Position numbers and translations under genes: made by a program
Notes under the pieces: model-generated
What the model saw: the letters and a program-made list of their open reading frames with translations, nothing else
What the model was told of the DNA's origin: nothing
Databases searched by the model: none
In this document: positions 35,631 through 43,700 of the stretch, one piece after another
Layout of the letters: each line of letters starts with the position of its first letter
Position numbering within the stretch: position 1 is the first letter of the stretch
Assembly (NCBI RefSeq): GCF_022346885.1
Contig: NZ_JAKRNK010000004.1
Location: forward strand, 1-64,000
Source: Paenibacillus sp. ACRRX
Lineage (GTDB): Bacteria; Bacillota; Bacilli; Paenibacillales; Paenibacillaceae
Direction: 5' to 3'
Length of the DNA stretch: 64,000 bases

Positions 35631-36284
35631 ATGGAATTCTGGAATCCCGTCTTATTATCACTTCGAATTACGTTGGTTGCAAGCTTCATTGTCATGCTGC
35701 TTGGTGTGGTCGCCGCTTGGCGCCTGAGTACTCGCAAGTTCCGCGGCAAGACGCTGTTGGAGACGTTTTTTATGCTGCCGCTTGTGCTCCCTCCTACAGT
35801 AGTCGGGTTTATACTGTTAATGCTGTTTGGCCGTACCAGCTCCGTAGGACGCCTTATTGAAGCGGTGCTTGGGCATCCACTTGTGTTCCATTGGACCGGG
35901 GCCGTATTAACCGCAGTAATTGTCTCTTTCCCGCTTGTTTATCAGACGTTAAAGTCAGGCTTTAACGATGTAGATCCCTTGGTAGAGCAAGCCGCACGGG
36001 CCGAAGGCGCTAATGAATGGCAAGTGCTTCGCTGCATAACCATGCCGCTCGCAGCACGATCGATGGTCACTGCATACGTGCTCGGCTTTACACGAGGCAT
36101 CGGTGAGTTTGGCGCAACGTTAATGGTGGCGGGCAACATCCCGAACGTTTCGCAGACTGTACCGACCGCGATCTACTTCGCTGTCGATGCAGGCCACACC
36201 GGCAAGGCCTGGGCATGGTCAGGATGTATGATCGCATTCTCGTTTCTGCTGCTGTTTGCTGCGAATCGCAAATCTGAGCGCTAA
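35631..36284 (+). CDS. modB: Molybdate ABC transporter permease ModB
   Basis: 217 residues with about five membrane helices. It has the ModB signature LPLVLPPTVVGFILLMLFG near residues 48-66, the EAA loop AARAEGANEWQVLRCITMPL near 120-140, and TRGIGEFGATLMVAGN near 150-165. An RBS (AAAGG) lies upstream. No modC ATPase follows: the next gene is on the opposite strand, so an ATPase must come from elsewhere. B. subtilis yvgL-yvgM is also without an adjacent modC. Confidence 0.94.
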   Translation: MEFWNPVLLSLRITLVASFIVMLLGVVAAWRLSTRKFRGKTLLETFFMLPLVLPPTVVGFILLMLFGRTSSVGRLIEAVLGHPLVFHWTGAVLTAVIVSFPLVYQTLKSGFNDVDPLVEQAARAEGANEWQVLRCITMPLAARSMVTAYVLGFTRGIGEFGATLMVAGNIPNVSQTVPTAIYFAVDAGHTGKAWAWSGCMIAFSFLLLFAANRKSER

Positions 36285-36396
36285 CAGAACCTCTGCTTAT
36301 TTGCATGCGGAATCACCTTTACCGGGAACGTGCGTACAACCCAATAGCCTTGATGGACCCGACTTAGCTTTGCTGCCATTCCAGGCTGCTCGCGTT

Positions 36397-36945
36397 CTAT
36401 TGGCGCTGCTGTACCGATATGTACTGGGATGGAACACCATCCGCCAACCATATCGAATGATTGCCGCAATAAAAGGGAATTCCCTCTTTGTTGGCTCGTT
36501 CTGCGTCAATCCTTAACAGGACCGGACTTGAATCTTTACGTGCTCCGACCGTCATAGCCGTGGCCGTATCCGTTGAGAGGTGAACATACTGCCTCTTCAT
36601 AGGATGCAGGCCTTTCTCGAGTATTTGTTCGACGAGACACCGTGCTGTTCCATGATAAAGGATGGCGGGTGGTACTTCGGCCTGCTTGGTTATTTTATCG
36701 GGAACGGAATGTCCGTATAACGCTCTAATTTTACCACGGCCGATCTCATGCCTTTTCTTGTCCGACAAGTCAATCATCACAGCCAGATCATTCGGCGTAA
36801 CAGCCTTCCAGCGTTGGTCCATATGTAAGGCATGCAGCAGCTGCTCTATTTCAACCCAACCCTCTGCGTCCAGTTCCAATTCGTATTCCCATGGTGCATG
36901 TCTCAATGCGTAGGATACTTCTTTGCTTAGTTTCATGTAATCCAT
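36397..36945 (-). CDS. kptA: RNA 2'-phosphotransferase, Tpt1/KptA family
   Basis: Transfers a 2'-phosphate from RNA to NAD, giving ADP-ribose 1'',2''-cyclic phosphate. The family's Arg-His-Arg-Arg set is visible in SYALRHAP, RGKIRALYGHS, LYHGTARCLVEQIL and MKRQYVHLSTD. At 182 aa it is normal size. The start at 36945 has GAAGG upstream. Its bacterial role is unclear because most bacteria lack the tRNA splicing that yields 2'-phosphates; removal of ADP-ribose or phosphate caps and RNA repair have been suggested. It borders the toxin-immunity region but is itself ordinary. No partner genes. Confidence 0.92.
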   Translation of the reverse strand: MDYMKLSKEVSYALRHAPWEYELELDAEGWVEIEQLLHALHMDQRWKAVTPNDLAVMIDLSDKKRHEIGRGKIRALYGHSVPDKITKQAEVPPAILYHGTARCLVEQILEKGLHPMKRQYVHLSTDTATAMTVGARKDSSPVLLRIDAERANKEGIPFYCGNHSIWLADGVPSQYISVQQRQ

Positions 36946-37037
36946 GCGCTTACCTTCTTTCAATTTATGTAGTATCTATTTATTTAAGTCTCAACCTGTC
37001 TAATGTAGCACTGTAGTGCTATTTCTAGTATAAATCA

Positions 37038-37066
37038 AGCATTTCTTGTGCGTACAAATTAAAATG
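37038..37066. repeat. Direct repeat copy 1 flanking the extra immunity gene
   Basis: AGCATTTCTTGTGCGTACAAATTAAAATG here matches 37726-37751 with two single-base indels. The related GCGTACAAAC-AAA sequence follows the RHS-linked immunity gene at about 40087-40100. The repeats bracket the second immunity copy and mark recombination points. Confidence 0.65.
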
Positions 37067-37088
37067 GAGAAATCTTTGATGCGGCAAT

Positions 37089-37688
37089 CTATTCGCTCCT
37101 AATTACTCTTCTACCCGATGCCAGGTGATCTTGAATAAAGTTGAGATTAAATAATTTTCCAGAAGAGCTAGTATGTTTATATTCCATTGCTTTGGAATGC
37201 GCCTTTTTGATACTATCGCTATTAAAAGTATCAATCGGAACAGCTTCATCCGTATCAAAAGTTAATGTGATTTTATGTTTAGCTTCGGCTACTATAATAG
37301 CTGATGCATAGTATCCCGAAAGGAAGGATAGATTTCCTCCGCACATGCAAACTACATCACCTTTATTAAGGGTGTGTGGCCAAGTATGATATTGCTTGCA
37401 TCCTGTACGGAAATCTCCTTCCACAAACTTAAAGTCTGCCCCTTTGACACCCTCTATTCTAATTTTCATTTTTCCAAATACAAAAAGTGATCCATCCTCT
37501 ATTTGGAGTCCTTGTTGTTCCACCTGATCTTTTAAATCGTAAATATTTACAACTGAATTTATCAATTCAGACTCATAAACGCCCCTAATATCGCTTGAAA
37601 AATCTAAAAAGATGGTTGAAGTAACTTCCATATCGGCTCCCACAATACTATCAAATTCTTCCTCACTAATATCAAGAGTTAATTTCAT
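37089..37688 (-). CDS. Putative immunity protein, second copy (paralogue of 40138-40737)
   Basis: 199 residues, soluble, no signal peptide. By manual alignment it differs from the copy next to the RHS gene at about 21 of 199 positions. I do not recognise a named family; VEGDFRTGCKQYHTWP and GDVVCMCGGNLSFLSGYYAS are its most distinctive parts. Immediately upstream are the last codons of the RHS toxin (MLDQYTIIRK and stop), so this copy moved together with the toxin end, whose body is lost. The direct repeats at 37038 and 37726 flank it. Likely still made and able to protect against the related toxin; function inferred from the paralogue's position. Confidence 0.7.
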   Translation of the reverse strand: MKLTLDISEEEFDSIVGADMEVTSTIFLDFSSDIRGVYESELINSVVNIYDLKDQVEQQGLQIEDGSLFVFGKMKIRIEGVKGADFKFVEGDFRTGCKQYHTWPHTLNKGDVVCMCGGNLSFLSGYYASAIIVAEAKHKITLTFDTDEAVPIDTFNSDSIKKAHSKAMEYKHTSSSGKLFNLNFIQDHLASGRRVIRSE

Positions 37689-37725
37689 CTTGAATTCTCA
37701 CTTTCTTATAATGGTGTATTGATCT

Positions 37726-37751
37726 AGCATTTTGTGCGTACAAATTAAATG
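37726..37751. repeat. Direct repeat copy 2 flanking the extra immunity gene
   Basis: AGCATTTTGTGCGTACAAATTAAATG. The sequence beyond it (37752-37790) also resembles the 3' flank of the RHS-linked immunity gene, as if an earlier tandem copy had been deleted. Confidence 0.65.
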
Positions 37752-37844
37752 ACAAAATTTATATACGGATCTTATATGATTAATATATTTTACTTGGTTA
37801 AATATTGAGTTCATTCGGCACTAAGTAGCCTCCACCATATTCGA

Positions 37845-38231
37845 TTACAATTTGTTATCGGGATTATAACCACCCTTTTTAGGTAACAATTCTTCAAAAT
37901 CACACGACGCTACTGCATTATAACCTCTGCTCCATAACCCTTCGAGTAAGCGTGATATTGTAGTGATATATGTTTCTGCGCCAACGTCCTCATTTGGTTC
38001 CAACTCAATTAAGTATCTTGAAAACAAAAATCCATCAGGGAGTTCATTTCGTCTATGCTCGTGAAAATCATCATTTCTTAGTACATAGAGATTACAATTC
38101 TCATTGGCCAAGCTCGAATATTGTTCTAGCTCTCCACCAATAACTTCCCTAATGTTCGGCAAAATGAGAGCTCTGTCAAAATCAGTGTCCAAATATATCT
38201 TACAAAACAGTTCTAAATTATTATTCAGCAT
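37845..38231 (-). CDS. Putative immunity protein for the nucleotidyltransferase-type toxin tip
   Basis: 128 residues, acidic, cytosolic; contains NLYVLRNDDFHEHRRNELPD and FSRYLIELEPNEDVGAETYI. The start at 38231 is supported by AGAGGTGAGAAT just upstream; the longer frame upstream is really the frameshifted tail of the decayed toxin (EVDICIIKPGGDHS). It directly follows that toxin remnant, the normal immunity position. Family not recognised; intact although its toxin is dead. Confidence 0.65.
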   Translation of the reverse strand: MLNNNLELFCKIYLDTDFDRALILPNIREVIGGELEQYSSLANENCNLYVLRNDDFHEHRRNELPDGFLFSRYLIELEPNEDVGAETYITTISRLLEGLWSRGYNAVASCDFEELLPKKGGYNPDNKL

Positions 38232-38744
38232 ATTCTCACCTCTATTATGGTAATGGCATTTATGTTCCATTATCGAGTGATCCCCTCCCGGCTTAATGAT
38301 GCAGATATCAACTTCCATTCCCAATGCTTCTTGAGCTCTTTACGCAAACTGCACAATCGTGCTTCCCCAGATTGAATTATTCCTGTTTTTATTGCGTGTT
38401 GCATAGTCCTCTCTTTTGATGAACCGGTGTTTGGTGTGCCAACTCATTGGGTATTAATTCATAGAACTTCTAAGGAGAAACACGTATAGCAAAATCAATG
38501 TCTGAATTAGGTCTTGCAGTTCCATTGGCGCTACTACCTTGAACGACAATATCATCGCCTATAGAACCTACTTTTTGCCTAATAATTGATGAAGCATTGT
38601 TGAATTATTAACTAGTTAATCCTTTAGGAATTGTAAGTTTATCCGTCATCTTACTACCACCGCTATACATCCACTGATCCTGTATAGCGCTCTCAATCTG
38701 GGCTATATTCATTCCATATAGAATATTCGTTCAGTACATCAGAT
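38232..38744 (-). pseudogene. Orphan RHS C-terminal tip with nucleotidyltransferase-type toxin, decayed
   Basis: It begins in the RHS constant region (NILYGMNIAQIESAIQDQWM, compare NILYGMNIAQVENAMQDQRM in the RHS protein) and then diverges into SGGSKMTDKLTIPKG...IIRQKVGSIGDDIVV. The key motif GSSANGTARPNSDIDFAI is the nucleotidyltransferase active site (GS, then DxD). In-frame TAA TAA and a later TAG interrupt it, and the tail shifts frame (MQHAIKTGIIQSGEARL; then MEVDICIIKPGG). It has no start or RBS. This is a dead former toxin module left after replacement of the RHS tip. Confidence 0.8.
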
Positions 38745-38783
38745 TTCTTCATAGTTTTCGACTTCATTTGATTTTGAACTTAG

Positions 38784-38827
38784 AAAAAAGCTTATTCCTC
38801 CTTATTATCTAAGTTGGAATAAGCTTT
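38784..38827 (-). terminator. Terminator after the immunity gene at 38923-39321
   Basis: The minus strand has an 11-12 bp perfect stem (AAAGCTTATTCC with GGAATAAGCTTT) followed by a run of Ts. It closes the first orphan tip-immunity module before the second begins. Confidence 0.85.
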
Positions 38828-38922
38828 GAATGTTTATCAAGCGTTTTTGTCAAGTTATTTAGTGTTAGTTATATTTTATGAATCTGATGTTAGAGTTATA
38901 AATCTAGTAATAATAAATTTGG

Positions 38923-39321
38923 TCATTCATAAATAATATAAACTCTAGTCCCACTATCATTTGCTTGTTCTAAAAATGTAACAATATCACATGTAAGCGC
39001 CGGAAGCATAGATATTATGTTCTTTGATGCCTTCCCCCCATATTCTGCTAACTTATTCGCATCAAGCGATTTAAATAATTGTATTGCTTCTTCAATGTTT
39101 GTTATTTCCCAAGGACTTTCCTCATACCATCCCTCATATACATAATATTCATTCAAAATTCCACTTTGAACTTGTGCAAGCATACAATCTAGCAAAGTTT
39201 CAAAGTACCCGTTCCACAGCTTTAACTCGTACCGTTCATTTAAGTTTTCAAACATGAATATTATTTCAGGCTCTCCTTCAAATCCGACATAATAGGAGTC
39301 ATTTATCATTTCTAATCTCAT
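38923..39321 (-). CDS. Putative immunity protein of the first orphan tip
   Basis: 132 residues, acidic, no signal peptide (MRLEMINDSYYVGFEGEPEI at the start, NIISMLPALTCDIVTFLEQA later). The ATG lies four bases after the stop of the decayed toxin frame, with GGAG inside the toxin's last codons. That is the standard coupling of toxin and immunity. Family not recognised. Its own terminator is at 38784-38827. Confidence 0.68.
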   Translation of the reverse strand: MRLEMINDSYYVGFEGEPEIIFMFENLNERYELKLWNGYFETLLDCMLAQVQSGILNEYYVYEGWYEESPWEITNIEEAIQLFKSLDANKLAEYGGKASKNIISMLPALTCDIVTFLEQANDSGTRVYIIYE

Positions 39322-39325
39322 AAAA

Positions 39326-39990
39326 TTACTCCTTCCAGTGTCCTTTATCCAAAATTCTCACTTGCTCAGGGGTGGCAGTCCCTGCTTTTCTTGCATTTAT
39401 CGCATCATACCATTTATATCCTTCAACCCATTCATTCTCTCCAATCTTAAAAAAGGACTGTGGCTTCTGTCCACCACTACCAGGAATCTTTCGCTGAACA
39501 ACTCAAATATTCCCTTGATCAGCAGGAGCACCAGGAGTCCTAGAATGCCCTCTCACTTCATATTTATATGTTCCATCATTCCAATTTAGTGTTCTAGTGA
39601 CAGGAGTACTCACTACACTCTTATCAGAAAGTATGGAACGAAGATCGTCTGAGAAATTGTGAATTGTTATTTGTTCTTAGTCTTAGTCTTAGTCTTAGTT
39701 GAAAAATTGTTTCTTCACAGCGTGCTTAAATCCCTCATAACTGAGTTTGTATTGTTTCCTAATACTTTTTTCACTTCGTCCTCGGATGTCTTTCCTTTGT
39801 TCTTCTCCATTATCGTCAAAATCTTGACTGATTTCTCCGGTGACAAGTCGCTGTTCGCTATTAAGTCCATAACAAATTTGCCTTCGCTTGGGGCCAACTT
39901 CTAACTTATACTTTGCTTGATTGGCTCTACCCTGCCGCTAGACAAATTGGATGTCACAGACATCTTAAATATGCCTACATATAGTTATAA
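39326..39990 (-). pseudogene. Orphan RHS C-terminal tip with unrecognised toxin domain, decayed
   Basis: The first part copies the RHS constant region (GRVEPIKQSIS, then APSEGKFVMDLIANSDLS, as in the RHS protein) but TAT has become TAG. After a frameshift at NNTN, the variable domain runs in one frame: LSYEGFKHAVKKQFFN, a stop-filled hexanucleotide repeat, NFSDDLRSILSDKSVVST, WNDGTYKYEVRGHSRTPGAP, then TGA in place of a likely Trp, VVQRKIPGSGGQKPQSFFKI, and finally TPEQVRILDKGHWKE. The toxin family is not identified. No start or RBS, so it is silent unless recombined into the RHS gene. Confidence 0.78.
39676..39699. repeat. Hexanucleotide tandem repeat, four copies
   Basis: CTTAGT repeated four times (ACTAAG on the coding strand) inside the first orphan tip. 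In the toxin frame each unit adds a TAA stop, so the repeat inactivates the frame without shifting it. Confidence 0.85.
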
Positions 39991-40035
39991 TAAAAAATAG
40001 GTCAATCATGGTGGCATCTAACCATAATTGACCTG
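39991..40035 (-). terminator. Terminator of the RHS-immunity transcript
   Basis: The minus strand pairs AGGTCAAT-ATGGT with CACCAT-ATTGACCT and ends in six Ts. It lies about 100 bases after the immunity gene at 40138-40737 and isolates the active module from the orphan tips. Confidence 0.88.
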
Positions 40036-40137
40036 TTAACTGTAACGGAATAACGTTATCTAGGGAATAAAATTCAATCTTTGGTCTGCGTACAAACAAA
40101 CGAAGAAATCTTTATACGGGTATTCTACTTCTAAAAA

Positions 40138-40737
40138 CTATTCGCTCCTAATTACCCTTCTACCTGACGCCAGGTAATCTTGAATAAAGTTTCTATTGAA
40201 TAATTTCCCTGAATGGCTAGTATGTTCATATTTCATTGCTTTTAAATGCGCCTTTTTGACACTATCGCTATTAAAAATATCAATCGGAACAGCTTCATCA
40301 GTATCAAAAGTTAATGTGATTTTATGTTTAGCTTCGGCTACTATAATAGCTGATGCATAGTACCCCGAAAGGAAGGATAGATCTCCTCCACACATACATA
40401 CTACATCACCTTTATTAAGGGTATATGGCCAAGTATGATATTGATTGCGCCCTGTATGGAAATCCCCTTCAACAAACTTAAAGTCCGCCCCTTTAACACC
40501 TTCTATTCTAACTTTCATTTTTCCAAATACAAAGAGTGAATCATCCTCTATTTGGATTCCTTGCTGTTTCACCTGATCTTTTAAATCGTAGATATTTACA
40601 ACTGAATTTATCAATTCAAACTCATAAACGCCCCTAATATCACTTGGAAAATCTAAAAAGATGGTTGAAGTAACTTCCATATCGGCTCCCACAATACTAT
40701 CAAATTCTTCCTTACTAATATCAAGAGTTAGTCGCAT
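40138..40737 (-). CDS. Putative immunity protein of the RHS toxin
   Basis: 199 residues, soluble, starting nine bases after the RHS stop; its GTGAGG RBS overlaps the toxin's stop codon, so translation is coupled. Distinctive parts are MRLTLDISKEEFDSIVGADM, YHTWPYTLNKGDVVCMCGG and FLSGYYASAIIVAEAKHKI. It is near-identical to the copy at 37089-37688. I do not recognise a named immunity family. The role follows from position directly after a polymorphic toxin tip; direct binding is unproven. Confidence 0.75.
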   Translation of the reverse strand: MRLTLDISKEEFDSIVGADMEVTSTIFLDFPSDIRGVYEFELINSVVNIYDLKDQVKQQGIQIEDDSLFVFGKMKVRIEGVKGADFKFVEGDFHTGRNQYHTWPYTLNKGDVVCMCGGDLSFLSGYYASAIIVAEAKHKITLTFDTDEAVPIDIFNSDSVKKAHLKAMKYEHTSHSGKLFNRNFIQDYLASGRRVIRSE

Positions 40738-40746
40738 CTTGAATCC

Positions 40747-43700
40747 TCACTTTCTAATAATGGTGTATTGATCTAGCATTACTGATTTGATGTTCTCTCC
40801 ATCAGTAGTTTTAAAACTACCGTCATTCGGAATCTCTCGTCCCTCACCTTTTAATTTAAGTCCTCTATCATCCAATGTTTTCACTAGTTTATTCATATTA
40901 GAACGTGAACCAGTGATTTTAATTTCCCCATTTTTGGATAAAACCCTCATTACCTCAGGATTCAAGGGATCATAACCATAAGGATTTTCGATGATTATTT
41001 TACTTTGACTACCTGTTTTAATATTAGAAAGATTTGTAGCATCACCATAATGTACTCCTGAAGCTTTAGGGTTAATATCAATATTGTATGCACCCTCTGT
41101 AGGCTTACCTCTTGCACCAATATTAAGCGTTCCATTGCTTGTGGCAGGTGCATCTAAGAATTTCCCCGCCACCTTATTACCACCCGCAGCACTAGCTGCT
41201 GCTTTATCAGCCGGCGGCTTCGTCGCACTTGGCTTACTCTTCGTCGCTTGCTCCCATGTTCTCGCCCCGCTGCTCGTTGCCTCGTTCCTGACCACGGACA
41301 TGCCCGGAACAACTCGAGCTGCCGTCATCGCTGCCGCGAGACCATACGTATTATACATGCGTTGATCCTGCATCGCGTTCTCTACCTGGGCTATATTCAT
41401 TCCATATAGAATATTCGTTCGGTACATCAATTCTATGATGTCTGTATCATAGTTTGTATTGCTGCCAAATACTTTTTTTGCTTCTGACTCGGATATTTTT
41501 CCTTTATTCTTCTCCATCATCGTCAGAATCGTGACTGATTTCTCAGCCGACAAGTCACTGTTCGCTATTAGGTCCATTACAAACTTGCCTTCGCTTGGGG
41601 TCACCTTATAACTTATACTTTGCTTGATTGGCTCTACCCTGCCACTAGACAAATTGGATGTCACAGACACCTTTAGATCTGCCCTGCCTATATAAGTGAC
41701 TGTAGTTGTATTTCGACTCGGACCGGCTGAATAATTGGTCGTCATCTCTGAATGATACGTAATCCCGGAGCTTGACGTCATTTGTTTCCATTCTTCCGGA
41801 CTAATCTTCTTATCTCCGGTTGTTGTGGCTTGGATGGCTTTGGTGACGACTGATTTAATCTCCTTTGAAGACTCCACCTGTAATGGCGATGGCTTGGTCT
41901 GTCTCGCTTCGTTGCTGTTTCTTATCGCGTTTGCTTTTGCTTCTATCGCTTTTCGCTCACTCTTAGTACTTGCACTATAGTAGGCACTTGTCAGCGCGAT
42001 AATTTGCGCTTGCGCATTGGCATTCAGCTTCTGATCCCTTTGAACCCAATATCCAGTTGGGTCCCAGTAAATCAACGGGTTGTTGTATACATACGTATAC
42101 AGATTCAAGCTCAGTGGATTCGTATCCTCTCCCCAGTAGCTGTCCGCCGTTACAAATCTGCCGACCTGCGGATTGTAGTATCTCGCTCGCAGGTAATACA
42201 AGCCCGTTTCTTCATCATAGAACTCACCTGCATGACGAATATCGTTATGGTATAGTTCGACGCTCAGGACAGCACTGCCAAAGATGTCGTAATCGTACTG
42301 ATTCTCGACCTCACCTGACTCCTTCACCGTTTGTACCACATCACCATGTCCGTTATACAAATAATAGGACATGGTCGTGCTGCTGCCTATTCGTGCAATA
42401 TAACTTTTGCCAAATACATAACGAACTGTCGCTTGACCCGAGGCATCACTTTCCAGCACGACATGTTGACGATCATACAAATAGTGTGTCGATTGAGGCG
42501 CATACTGTTCCTTAGAACTGCGTACCACTTTAGTCGTTCTCAGATTATCGCCGTCATACTGATAATCAACAAGGACACGTTCCCCATCCTTGATCCGTTC
42601 CACCTGATTCAGCCGGTTAAAGCCATCGTACGTATTGCTGACCTTCTCAATTACACTATTAATCGAACCGTCGATTCCCTCACCGTACGGATTGCCACCT
42701 GTCGACTGTCTCATATCCCGTTGGTGCGGGCGCAGGAAACTCGACTTCTGTCGCAGTTCGTTGCCGTTGGCATCGTACAAATAAGTAATGGTACGCTCCA
42801 ATACTTCTGTGCCGGCTTGGTCTGACATCTTTTCAACCAATTGCAGCAGCTCATTTGCACTTGAGTACATGTAGTGGCTCTTCTTGATGCTATATTTCAC
42901 TTGCGCCTTGCTGGACACATCCACAAAACCGCTTGGTTGTTCAGAAACATACGTCTCACTCAACGAGATCCGGTTGCCGTTTCGATCATACGTATACAAC
43001 GTAACCTTGCCAGGCGCCTCCACCTTGGTAACACGGCCTACACCATCATAGGCATAATGCGTTGTGCCATAACTGTCCGTTTTGCTTGTTTGTCTGCCTG
43101 CCGCATCGTATGTGTAGTGGAATTTAGAGATGGTGCTTGCGCCAGACTTCTTATTGACAAGCGACAGCAAGCGATTTGCACGATCATACGTATATTCCGT
43201 ATGAACCCCGCCTTCATAAAGAACGGCGATTTGATTCCCGCCAGCATCGTAGCGATAGGCCGTCTTCTTGCCGTCGAATTCTACCTCTATCATCCGATTC
43301 GACTTGTCATACCGGAAAGCAGTCACATATCCAGTCTTATCCTTCACCGATGCCGTATTGCCATTGGCATCATAAGTGTACGCCAGTTGCTGCTTGCCGT
43401 CCTTAACAAGTGTCAGCAAGCGTTTATTGCCATCATAGCTGTAGGTGGTTGTTCCAGTCTCATCCTGCATCGTGATACGGCTGCCTGTCGCATCATAGGT
43501 ATATTGAATCGAATCTTTTGACTCCTTCACTGTTCTACCAAGGAGCATATTACGACTATCGTACGTATACACCGTGTGATTGCCGTTCCGGTCCGTAACC
43601 TCAGCTATATTCGCTGCCAGATCATATTGATACTTGATCGAGTTACCATTAGGATCAATCACTTCACGCAGCTTGCCGCCAACCCCATAACGGTATCGAG

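Noticed and set aside
38232..38324. Upstream extension of the immunity ORF beginning MGMEVDICIIKPGG
   Set aside because: This part is the frameshifted tail of the dead nucleotidyltransferase toxin; the real start with an RBS is at 38231.
39659..39904. Plus-strand 81-codon ORF over the orphan tip
   Set aside because: It is antisense to the RHS constant-region copy and includes the hexanucleotide repeat as LVLVLV; no RBS.
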